From: Heterocephalus glaber
Taxonomy: Eukaryota > Chordata > Mammalia > Rodentia > Bathyergidae
DNA: 64,000 nucleotides
Assembly: GCF_000247695.1 (NCBI RefSeq)
Contig: NW_004624778.1
Location: forward strand, 10,027,006 to 10,091,005
Reading direction: 5' to 3'
Numbering within the stretch: position 1 is the stretch's first letter; every line of letters starts with the position of its first letter. The position numbers and the translations under genes are program-made. The notes beneath the pieces were generated by a model. That model made no database searches. It had not been told where the DNA came from and saw nothing but the letters and a program-made list of their open reading frames with translations. Of the stretch, positions 37,654 to 64,000 are shown one piece after another.

Positions 37654-39000
37654 GTGGCTAGAGAGACCCAGGCATTTTATTAGGTCACTATGAACCAGAA
37701 GAAGGTATAGGGCTTTTATTAGGACCAATGATTTTCTTTTTTTTTAAATTCTAATTTTAATTTTTTTACCAATGATTTTTTTGAGAGATGCATTCCCCCA
37801 GTTTCCAGGCAAGGGCAGTGTGCAAGGAAGACAGACATGGGCGGTGACAAGATTTTTGGAACAAGTAGTAGAAGAAGATAGGGGCTTCCAAAGTTCCATA
37901 CACAGACCTTCACTTACTTGTGTTTTGCATGGTGCTGCATCCCTGGCTAGTGTCACCCACCCCATTGGGAGGAGGAGTGCTTGGGAAAGGGGAGAAGCCC
38001 TGGGCATAACTGCCCCCTGGGGAGACTTGTCCTGAATCTCACTCTGCTCAGCTCTTTACCCTCTCTCCTGCCTTCGGAAGTGGCCACTACCTTCTATTTC
38101 TGACCCGTCCAGCCTCTTGCAGTAAGGTTTGTCCACCCCTTTGGTAGGCACTTGGTATCTGATTTCTCAGCTCTGCTAATTCCTCCATCTGTTTTCTATC
38201 TTCCAAATTTCTGTTGACATCTGTTGCCTGCTGAAGTCACCGTTTTGTTCTGTCTTTGTGTCTGTTTATGGTCTCCTTATTCTGTTGGTCTCATTTCAGT
38301 GGGGTTTGGGAAGGAGCAGACGTGTGTTGAATCTGCCAGGTTTAGCTGGAAGTTCTTTGCAAATCTTTCTGTACTGTGGAGTCTACCTCCTTGTCTCACT
38401 GGAAGACTCCTCCAGTGCCCAGAGCTGGCCTGAAAAATGGAGAATTTGAAAAGCTTTCTTGTCATCAAATTCAATATATTTAGAAAAGCACTGGAGCCTA
38501 AATTAAATGTGGCCAGAGCCCAAGTTATACGTGGATATGTTTAGTTTTAAATAAATTCTAGATGTTATTATAAACTATTATTTACATAATAAATTATTTT
38601 TGACTTTCCCTCTTAAAACCGCAATACAAAACAACTTCTGGCTTCTCTGTGGAACAGGACTTGCTCTGGGTTGGGTTAGTTGGTTAGCCAAGGTCTCAGT
38701 GAAGTTCAGAGATTGGCTAGGCTGCCCTAAACTTTCTCTTCGTGGCTTGCATGAGATTATATGGAAGGAGTTTAAGTCAAGAAAGTGAACCTGCCATCGG
38801 GGCCTTTAAACCTCTTTAATAAGTGTGTTAATTATTTTTTTAAAAGATGTTTATCTGTTCATTAAAGTAAACATTCTTTCCCCCCCAACACATAAACAAA
38901 ACACTGCAGCATGAAAGATGACCATGTGTAGATGGAAGTGATAGAATTGCTGTGTTCTAACAAAGGTCTTGAGGGTCACCAGCTCCAGGCTGCCCAGGGT
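37654..39000. other. End of intron 1 before exon 2, nothing recognised
   Basis: Moderately AT-rich sequence. No repeat family recognised apart from T/A-rich runs near 37735-37770. Confidence 0.45.
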
Positions 39001-39077
39001 GGGGAGCGGCGTCACGGGGTCATGTGGGAGCGTCACAGTGCGGGTCCTCACGGATGCTTCTGTCCTTGCCTTCCCAG

Positions 39078-56023
<16,946 letters not shown>

Positions 56024-56370
56024 GGGAGGAGTTAGCCAGTGGACGCCCCATTTCCTTCACCAGGTCCCCCCACGGCCATAGCCCTTGCAGCCAAACTTTG
56101 CCTTCTGAGCCATTTGACGTAGAGGAGAAGCCTGCAAGCACATTTCGTGGAAAGAGGAGTCAGTGGTATCAGTGTCTGAGGGAAGGAGCGGGTGGGGGAG
56201 GACCCACCCATCCAGATGGTGACTGCCCCATCCACCTTGCTCGCAGGAGGGAGGGAGCTGGCCGTGTCCACAGTGGGGGTGGGAAGGGGGGCCCCACGCC
56301 GCTGAGAACTAGATGTGATCCCGAGGGCACTAGTGGATAGACAGCCCCTCAATCCTGACCTTCGAAGGAT

Positions 56371-56378
56371 TGTATATA
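56371..56378 (+). promoter_or_regulatory. Pumilio response element TGTATATA in the 3' UTR
   Basis: Exact match to UGUANAUA about 350 nt after the stop codon, in both predicted 3' UTR forms. Binding by PUM1/PUM2 is an inference from the motif. Confidence 0.45.
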
Positions 56379-57349
56379 TACCTCTGGACCACGTAGAAAC
56401 CATGTAGGGGTCTCTAGCTATTTCTGTGGATGGCAGCCAGAGCATGTTAGCTTAAGAAAAACGTCGTGTGTGGTGCTCTAGTCATCTTGTGGTGGACATG
56501 TCGCTATTACCGAACTTGCACCAAATATTTCTCATTGAGTTTCTTGTTTTGGTGCCTGACTGAACCAACCAACAACAGCCCCAATTTTCCCGTCTTTATG
56601 AGAGAAAAGGAAAAAGGAATCAAAGGTGGAAAAAAAAAAAAAAAAGCCAAATCCTGTTTACGGTGAAAAAGGATGACTTTTTTTTCACCCAGGTTGGAAG
56701 GCGGGTTGGGGGTGGGGGTGGTGTTCTTGTTTTGTTGTCGTTTTCGGTTTTTTCCTTGGCTTTTGTTTTTCTCATGTTTACAGTGCACGGAGTGTGGAAG
56801 GGGCTTCTCAGAAGGGGAGGACTGAGAAAGAGCAGATAGGGTCTTAGTGGGGCTTCTGAGGATCTCAGATAAGGGAAGGAAGGTGTTGTCAGCAGGTGAG
56901 GGAGTCCATCGGGAAGTAGGCCTTCCCAGCTGTGGGCTCATTGCTATCCCTCTGGTTCCACACAGAACTGCGAGCACTCAGCCTTGAGCTCTAGCTGACC
57001 CTGTGTTCCTGGGAGCCAGGAGGCCCCTGCTCACTCCAGCTCCTTTCTTTAGGCTGGCTCTTGTCCTGTCACAAAGCGGCAATGTAACCACTGCCTCCCT
57101 ATGCAAAAAATTAGCCAAATGATTCAGATAAGACAGCATAGGTGATGGACACTTGACCTTGGCCAGAATGCTCTCAGCCAGCACTCAGGGCTAAAGTCTA
57201 GCTCCATAGACCTTGAGGGGGACATTGAGCCTCCTCTGGATGCCTCAAGTCTGATCAGTTCCTCAGAGATGGTCCTGGCTCCAAGACTATGCTGGCTGGT
57301 CTCCCCTCCACTCCCCTCCTCTCCCCTTCTCTCCTCTGTCTTCTCTACT

Positions 57350-57416
57350 CCCTCTTTTGCCAGTACTGAGGCCTGAACCCCAGGGCACTCTAACACTGAG
57401 CTACACCTCCCACCCT
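57350..57416 (-). mobile_element. ID/B4-type SINE fragment inside the 3' UTR
   Basis: CCAGTACTGAGGCCTGAACC ... CACTGAGCTACACCTCCCACC, an old antisense ID-related fragment within the predicted RNF165 3' UTR. Confidence 0.6.
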
Positions 57417-59952
57417 GTGTCCCTGGCCTCTGGGTTCCTTCTCTGGCTCTTTGATAACTTCAGGCAAGTCCCTTTCTTTCTCTGTGCCTCAGTTTCCTCC
57501 TCCTTCCAGTGGGGAGAAACAACAGCACATCCCCCTTTCCACTCCCTCTGCCTCAAGTAGATGTCATGAGGCTGAGCTCTCTGTCTGGCATGCTCTTTGC
57601 TCTCTGTTCTCTCTGGGAGTCTCTTGGGTTTTAGGGATGGGGTGGGGTGCTTTGTAAGATAGATCTGGAAGTTCCAAGTAACAGCATACAATGTGTCTTT
57701 CTGCACCACCCCACAATTTTTTGACCCCAAAGGGAGCAGAGAGATGGGGGAACAGAAGACTGAAGACAGCAAAATCCACCAAATTCCAACCCAAACCAAT
57801 TCCCTTCTTCTAGGTCAGCTGGAATTCTACCACCTTCCTTTGCCCCTCACCCTCCTCCTTCCCTCTCACCCTCCTCTTTCCCCCTTATTTTCTCTACTCT
57901 CAAAGTCTACCCTCCCCTGGACCCTTAGCCAGTCTCGATGCTCTCCTATCTATAAGACTAGGGACAGGACCCTTATCACATAAATGAAGAAGTCCCATGC
58001 ACAAAAGGAAATTTGAGTCTGTATTGCTGCTGCCAGGGTAAAACCAGGACCAATGGGTGAAATTGACAGGGAGGCCAGTTTTGGCTTGAGTTAAAGCCTG
58101 GTGACACAGTTGGCACTGTCTTGGAGGATTGCCGCTCTGGACACCTGTGGTCAGAGAAGGGGACACAGTTGCCAGTGGCGGTTACTCCAGAACCATATCC
58201 AGATGAAGGTGTCTCCCCGTACCAATCTTCTGGTGTCGCATAAAATCTCGGTTGAGTGCCTACCAGTGCAGGTGCTGGGAAAGTGAGAGCAAAGAACACA
58301 GTGGAGGAAGAGACAGTACACACCCAATCACGCAAAAGTGGCAAGTAGTCTAACGTTCAGGGTTAGCAGTGGTGAGCATTTCTTCCTACAATTTGCTGAC
58401 TGCACTGTGCCAATAATGTCTGTAGGGCAAATGCTGGACATCCCACCAGTGGGAAAAGAACATCTGAGTGAGGATGGAAAGGAAGCTGCTTATTGATAGC
58501 CATAGGAAGTTGGGAATTCTCTTCCTTCTTCTCCAATGGCTGGGTCAAAACCAAGAATTTATCAGAAGATGGCTTTAGCCTGAAGGCATCCAGGATGGTC
58601 TAGGCAGGGCACTCCTCTCTCAGGGCAGCCTCTTCCGTATCTTGAGGCTGTCCTGAAAGGATAGCAGGAGAAGGGAATCAGTGAGGAGCCAGGATAGAAG
58701 GAGAGCTGGTATCTTGAGTTCTAGTCCTGGCTCTTCACTGACAAACTGGGTGATGCTAAAACCACCTTCCCCTAACCTCCCTGGGCTTCAGTTGCCCCAG
58801 CTATGACACAAAGAGGTGGGGTTGGGTGCTTGCTCCCGACACTCACATTCTGCGATCCTAACATCCACACATCTTTCAAGTTGTAGAGCTGTGTGCCAAC
58901 CAGGCAGTCGAAAGGACTTCTGTGGGCATGAACATGTTTCAGAGGCTGAGGGCACACGTGCTGAGTAAGAGTGGGACCTGATCCCCTCCTTCTCATTCTT
59001 TGCGGGCTCCCTGAGTACCCCAAGCTAGTATTAGGGACTGGGCTGGGGAGGGGGTAATTCCTGAAGTCCCCTCCCCTCCTCATCTCTTTGGGGTTCTTGT
59101 TCCCTGCAGATAGGGACGGGAGGGGATGGTACTCAGAACCCTCTCAGCTCCCATTTCCTTAGCAGGGCAGCTGATCAGGTGAGACGAGTGGAGCAGGGTG
59201 TGGACTTCTGCTCCCTCAAAGTCCCTGATGAGTCGGGGAGCCCAGGAGAGTGGAGAAGAGGCAGGGTCTGGCTTCAGCATCTCATATTCACCACCTCCAG
59301 GAGGGACACTCCTATAGTCCTCCTGCTCAACTCAAGGGACTCAGACTCCTTCCTGACTGAGACGCATGAGTGCCTTCTGGGGAGAGAGCAGCCCCAGGGT
59401 TCAAGTTGGGCCTCCTAATCGCAGCCACAACTGCTGCAGGTCCGCCGAAGATGCCAATCAATCAACCCAATGCCACAAGCCCAAATGGGCACAGGCAGAC
59501 GCGGGCAGGGGCTGCAGGCTCCTCTACCTGGCGGACCCCGGCCTCCTGTCATCCTTGCTCACCACTTGTGGCAGGACTCAAGCTCCTCTCCTGCGAAGGT
59601 TCCTGGCCTCCGTGCAAGTATTCTTAACTCTTTACGCCTAACGAACAAGCACAGTTTTTTCAATGGTGAAGAAAAAGCACCAGACTTTTTTTTTCCTGAA
59701 GAAATTCCCCAAGCCCCCTGCCTGCCGGTGGGACGAACACTCCCCGTGTGGGGCTGTAGCAACGTCTGTCAGGTTCCCTCGTGTTTCATCTCCTGCGTGC
59801 GCGTAGAGCAAATGCTAGAGCGATTTCAGCTGATAGAAAAACAAAAATGAAAAAAAAAAACACAAAAAACAAAAAACATGGCACGTTGCTAGTTTACAGG
59901 GTTTTGTGAGTTTAAATGCCTTATATTTAACAATCATAATTTATGACTAACT

Positions 59953-59960
59953 TGTAGATA
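59953..59960 (+). promoter_or_regulatory. Second Pumilio-type motif TGTAGATA
   Basis: A second exact UGUANAUA match, inside the AT-rich end of the short 3' UTR form, 186 nt before the proximal poly(A) signal. Confidence 0.4.
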
Positions 59961-60014
59961 TTGTGGGTTCTTATTTAATTATTTTTATAGTTGTTTTGCA
60001 TTTTTAATTATAAT

Positions 60015-60023
60015 TTATTTATT
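60015..60023 (+). promoter_or_regulatory. AU-rich element nonamer TTATTTATT in the 3' UTR
   Basis: A perfect UUAUUUAUU-type element with overlapping AUUUA pentamers, about 125 nt upstream of the proximal poly(A) signal. AREs are bound by the TTP and HuR families. The motif is seen; activity is inferred. Confidence 0.55.
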
Positions 60024-60145
60024 TAGAAAGGATACTAATTTTTTTTATTACTCCTATTACCTCATTTTGGCGTTGTTTCTGGGAGTGGAATGCTTTGCAT
60101 GCATTGGTACGATGACAAACAACTACAAATACAAAAAAAATTTTA

Positions 60146-60151
60146 AATAAA
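60146..60151 (+). terminator. RNF165: Proximal poly(A) signal AATAAA
   Basis: AATAAA in an AU-rich setting, followed at 60184-60196 by a GU-rich stretch (GGGTGTGTGATTG) suitable as the downstream element. Cleavage would fall near 60165-60180. Several UUUUAU/UUUUAAU-like elements occur within the preceding 180 nt. Confidence 0.75.
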
Positions 60152-62180
60152 ATTCTGCGAACTTTATTTCGTCCAAACTATCAGGGTGTGTGATTGCAAG
60201 CTGTCCTTCTGTGGTGCTGGCCTCTTTGGATACATTCCATACGAAATGCAAACCTTTGATTCTGTATGCTGTGACCTAGTGAAAAACTCCAATATAGTGA
60301 CTGTATTTAGCACATATATAAATATAATTTGCACTCGTCAGCAGACTGGGCTAATCCTTTCACTTATTACCCTTGGCGTCCTCCTCCCAACCCCACACCC
60401 CCACTAACCTGCTTTTCTTCCTCTCACTCATCCTGCCTACAACCTCAGTCCACCCAGCCTCCATACCCCCAGGAAGGCTTAGGACCCTAGAGGTCACTGT
60501 CTCCACCCGGGGCCCAAACTCTCAAAAGTTCCAGAATTGGAGCCCTTCAGACACTGAGTGCAGGAGTGTTTGCAAGCCACAAAGCCTGCTTTGTTAGACT
60601 AAGCCCTGAGTAGGGGCCTGGTGGCTGGGGTTTTCATACCAGCACTACTGTACACTTCCCTGTGACTGTGAGTCCTTGTAAGTGACTCTTCCTTGCTAGG
60701 AGAGGGAGGAGAAAGGGATTCTCCAGGGCCCCTCAGAGTCACATAGAGTATGACACAAGTCTAGGGGACCACCGTGCTGGACCTATCTCGCCCTCTCAGA
60801 AGAGACAGAAGAAGGATAGAAGAAAGGAGAGGAAAGAAAAGAAGAATGGGTGAGGGATGGATGGACTGGAGATTTATCCAGAGGGGCTGCTCAGAGCAGA
60901 CATGCACAAGGTTTTCGTCCCTTTATAGGCAACATCTTTCAGGTTACAGGAAGGTCAGTTAGGTGGACACATGCCTGGATGTGGGCCACGACTTTTCACA
61001 GGGCTTGGGTGGTCACTCAGAGAGTGAGCTGGAGTCCATGCCTTGTTAGGTATGGGATGGCTAGGAAGCCCCGGACTATGGTGTGTGGGATTGGCCCTCA
61101 CATCCTGTCATCTCTAGGAACCCTTGGGGTTTGGACATAGCCCACTGACCACAGGTTGGGACTCAGAGTTTGCCTCATGGTCTCTCCTCTCTCCCTCTGC
61201 TCGAGGGAGCTGTGGGCAGGAGAAGTTGCCATGGAGGGCAGGGGGGCCGCAGTCTCATTGCCCTATAGAGGAGTGATGGGAAGGAGCTTGGGAAAGCAGT
61301 GGCATCAAAGGCTGGCACAGGGCTTAGCCCAGGTACTTTTAAGCCAAAAGAAGGTGCGGGCTTCCAAGAGGGGCCTTTGAATGAGCTGGGCCCCAGTGGG
61401 TTCCCTCCCTCCATCCTCCCTTCCTTTCCTGTCCAGCTCATCCCTCCTTCTTGGCTTTTGACATCACTGCCTTTGCCTGGTGGGGAGCTCCACCCTCCAA
61501 ACAAGTCCCCATGGAGATGGACGACGCTGGTGTCTGGGAGGAGTGGAGACCTGGAGTCGCCACACTGCCTGAGTAGCTTGCCCGAGTGGCTGGGCTGGAT
61601 ATGGTCCCTAAGCCCCATCTCTGCTCCAGTCTGATGATGGATGGGGCCCTTTCTGGAGCTTCCTGCCTACTGCTGCCTAGCTTCCCCTTCTGCCTCCACC
61701 CTGAGCCTTGCTATCCTTGGAACCACCCGCCATGCTGGTGGGAGCACAACCCCCACACTGCCAGGCCTGGCAGACACTGCCGCAGGGCTCCCGGATGGGC
61801 ACGCCTTATGCTGCTCTGCTCCACCCTTGAGCCTGCTCCCCCACTGTCCCCTCTCCCAGGCCCACCCCTGGCCATGGATGTGGCTCGTTGCTCAGCTATG
61901 AAGCCTGCTGCACCAGGCCCTCAAGGGGGTACTTGGCTGCCCCTGGTAAGTGAAAGGATTATCCTCAGTGTTGATTGTCCTTTTTTGTAACCCTCCTGCT
62001 GTTCTGTTCTGTTGTGCTGTGCAACATTTTGCTACATAGACTATTTTATAGCAGAAAGCTAGAAGAATATTTATTATGAATATTAAAGCAATAGTGCATC
62101 AATGAAAAAGCGGAGAAGTTAGGAATTGTGTAAATGCTTAGATTCACTTTTGGTGGATTTTTTGTACTTTATTTATAACT

Positions 62181-62186
62181 AATAAA
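62181..62186 (+). terminator. RNF165: Distal poly(A) signal AATAAA
   Basis: AATAAA followed by a GU-rich element at 62214-62230 (GGTGTTGGGTGTTT). The preceding 250 nt are AT-rich and free of recognisable repeats, unlike the sequence that follows. It probably defines the long RNF165 transcript, but it could belong to another RNA. Confidence 0.6.
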
Positions 62187-62436
62187 ATGAACTGCATTGC
62201 TAACTACACCTTACTGGTGTTGGGTGTTTATTTCTATGCATATGCAGGGCGTGTCTGGGGGACAAACTCTTGTCTTTGTCCAAAATTGGAAATAACTTCA
62301 TTTATCCATATCCCACCGACTTGCCAAGTCCTTTTCCTTTCTTGTCATTTCCCTTCTTTTCTTGCTTCCTTCTCTTTCTCATCCACCCAGGTTCTCTACT
62401 CTCTCATCCTCCTCCTTCTTGTCTCTTGTCTATTTC

Positions 62437-62798
62437 TGCTATAGTTCGGGTCTGGAATGCCCCCCAAAAGCCTGTGTGTTGAAGGTATTGGGAGGTGCCA
62501 GAGCCTTTAGGAGGTGGAGCCTAGTTGCAGGAAGTGAGGTCATTAAGGATGTGGCTGAGAAGGGGATGCTGGGTCTCTAGCTTCTTCCCCTCTCTCTTTG
62601 CCTCCCCACTGCTATTAGGTGAGCAACTTCTTCCACCACATGTTCCCACCATAGTATACTGCCTTGCCTGGGGCCCCAGAGAAACAGGCCAACCAGCCAT
62701 GGACTGAAACTTCCAAACTGTGATCCAAAATAAACCTTTCCTCTTTATAAGGTAATTATCTCAGGTATTTTGTCACAGTGACAGCTGACCAACATAAT
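62437..62798 (+). mobile_element. MaLR-type solitary LTR, sense
   Basis: TATAGTTCGGGTCTGGAATG, GGAGGTGGAGCCTAGTTGCA, TGGACTGAAACTTCCAAACT, AATAAACCTTTCCTCTTTAT and CTCAGGTATTTTGTCACAGT follow the order of MaLR LTRs, including the internal AATAAA. No coding region is attached. Confidence 0.7.
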
Positions 62799-63140
62799 TT
62801 CTTTCTTTTATCTCTGTCTCTTGAAGGATTGGTCCTATGTATGTGGATCAATCATTTAATTGACCTGTGTTCTAAACTTTAGTTGTGGATCTTCATGGAG
62901 AAAGTTACAATTTTCTCATAAACTTTCCAGTGCAACTTTCTATGTATTTGAACTGGAGGGCATCTTGTTTTCTCTGTAGGAGAGAAGGGACTGGATTTTA
63001 ACCACTGGTATGGATTTCTGTCCTTTGTAGGAATGAAGTTCACGTACTCTGTATGGTATATAGTCTGTTGGCCCAGTAAACTAAAAAATGACTTTCATAA
63101 GCAGAAAGAACCCATATCAATAAACTTTTTAAGTTGGTTC

Positions 63141-63227
63141 TCTTTTTTTTTGGTACCAGGGATCGAACTCAGGACCTTGCACTTGCAAGGCAGGAGGCAG
63201 CACCACTGAGCTAAATCCCCAGCCCTT
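63141..63227 (-). mobile_element. ID-like SINE, antisense
   Basis: TTTTTTTTGGTACCAGGGAT to GAGCTAAATCCCCAGCCC. Little diverged. Confidence 0.9.
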
Positions 63228-63807
63228 AGTGAACATTTTTGTAAAAAAAGTAATAGATGTTATTTTCTTGAGCAGTTTTAGGTAAATGGAAAATGAGCAT
63301 AAAGTGTAGAAAATTTCTATTTCTCTTCTCTTTACCACCCCCACCTTGTCCTATTAACATCTTGCATTCATGTGATACATTTGTTATAAGCAATGAGCCA
63401 ACATAGATAACAATATCATTAGAGTCCATAATTTACCTTATGTTAATGAACCATTTATAGTCCTAGTTCATTCTGCAGTGAGATTGTCACCTGGTGGTCC
63501 AAGGAAGTTCTCCAAAGTGAGGACAGAGAACTTGACTCACTCTACCCATGGGTAGGTTATAGGTTTGCTGACTTCTGTCACAGAAAAAAAAATTCAAGGT
63601 AGTGAGAGGAATAAAGAGGTTTAAAAGGCAATATGCTGTTCACTTAATGGTGAGCTTTCATGAGGAAGGAGGGACAGCAATTTATAGGAGAATAACACCT
63701 GCCCAGGCTTATTGTATCTTTAAAATTCGTGGGAACTTCCCACCCTGAGATTGATTTTCCTGGAAGGCAAAAGGACATTGCAAACTTGGGTAACATTTTC
63801 TTTGTTT

Positions 63808-64000
63808 GTTTGTTTTTGTTTTTTTTTAAATATTATTTTATTGGTACATTTTAGGTATACAGTATAATGACATTCATCATTGGAAATTCACACCTTTCAA
63901 TAATCTCTCTTAGTTCTTATTTCTTCCCCTTCCCCTGCCCTCCCTTCAACCCCTCCATCCCTCCCTATTTACAAAGACTTTGTTTTCATTTTCTCATATT
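63808..64000 (-). mobile_element. LINE-1 3' end, antisense, running off the window
   Basis: A T/G-rich tail, then TTTTATTGGTACATTTTAGG (AATAAA on the minus strand) and pyrimidine-rich L1 3' UTR. Homologous to 29791-29931 but longer; it continues past the window edge. Confidence 0.65.

Larger units (their letters stand above)
1..39077 (+). other. RNF165: RNF165 intron 1 (3' part)
   Basis: Everything upstream of exon 2 reads as intron: no exon-like reading frame with plausible codon use or recognisable protein was found on either strand. The RNF165 first exon is not in the window. Repeats are listed separately. Intron 1 is the very large intron of this gene in mammals, consistent with at least 39 kb here. 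Confidence 0.8.
56024..62205 (+). other. RNF165: RNF165 3' UTR (proximal form to about 60170, distal form to about 62205)
   Basis: Non-coding sequence following the TGA. I infer a 4.1-kb short form ending after AATAAA at 60146 and a 6.2-kb long form ending after AATAAA at 62181. The first 700 bases and 59640-60200 look like low-repeat, AT-rich sequence of the kind usually conserved in neural 3' UTRs. The middle (57300-59400) contains a SINE fragment, MIR-like sequence and pyrimidine-rich stretches. An A15 run lies near 56630. The boundaries are inferred from signals; no transcript evidence is available here. Confidence 0.75.
62206..64000. other. Intergenic sequence downstream of RNF165
   Basis: After the distal poly(A) signal no exon is recognised on either strand. 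Three transposable elements are listed separately; the rest is unassigned. From memory of human 18q21 the next gene would be LOXHD1 on the opposite strand, but none of its exons is visible here. Confidence 0.6.

Noticed and set aside
38969..39077. In-frame 5' extension of exon 2
   Set aside because: The frame is open, but the apparent start is a TTG and no in-frame ATG precedes the acceptor. The pyrimidine-AG acceptor and known protein place the exon start at 39078.

Overview
This is mammalian, almost certainly rodent, genomic DNA. It has split coding exons with consensus splice sites, about 95% non-coding sequence, microsatellites, MIR, MaLR, hAT and LINE-1 fossils, and many short tRNA-derived ID-like SINEs. 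The SINEs, the B4-like ID+B1 composites, the B1-like 7SL SINEs and the absence of any B2 element I could see argue for a non-murid rodent. The ID-like variant suggests a mole-rat, caviomorph or squirrel-type lineage, but I cannot name the species from sequence alone.

The only protein-coding gene I can support is RNF165 (ARK2C, Arkadia-like 2C), on the + strand. It encodes a RING-H2 E3 ubiquitin ligase of the BMP/TGF-beta-SMAD pathway. Exon 1, coding about 20 N-terminal residues, lies upstream of the window. The seven remaining coding exons sit at 39078-39393, 41074-41184, 49595-49724, 50925-51029, 51471-51566, 55323-55429 and 55906-56023. Joined, they give an unbroken reading frame of 326 residues plus one split glycine. 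This matches the family length (about 346) once exon 1 is added. The zinc ligands are all present, so the gene looks intact.

Layout: 1-39077 is the 3' part of a large intron 1, filled with old repeats, SINEs and a few AT-rich single-copy stretches that could be regulatory. From 39 to 56 kb come the exons with introns 2-7. Intron 3 (8.4 kb) is mostly an ancient antisense LINE-1 that later SINEs invaded. From 56024 to about 62.2 kb there is a long 3' UTR with a proximal poly(A) signal at 60146, a distal one at 62181, AU-rich and Pumilio-type motifs, and one SINE fragment. From 62.2 to 64 kb is intergenic sequence with a MaLR-type LTR, a SINE and an antisense LINE-1 3' end.

I found no undescribed system. 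The most informative observations are: a LINE-1 insertion with the inversion expected from twin priming and a perfect 15-bp target-site duplication (9.4-11.4 kb); a SINE with an exact internal 39-bp tandem duplication; a site hit twice by SINEs, leaving three target-site copies; a weak exon-2 donor buried in GC boxes and G-runs inside an intragenic CpG-rich island; a 47-nt alternating purine-pyrimidine tract in intron 6; and a regulated-looking tandem poly(A) 3' UTR.
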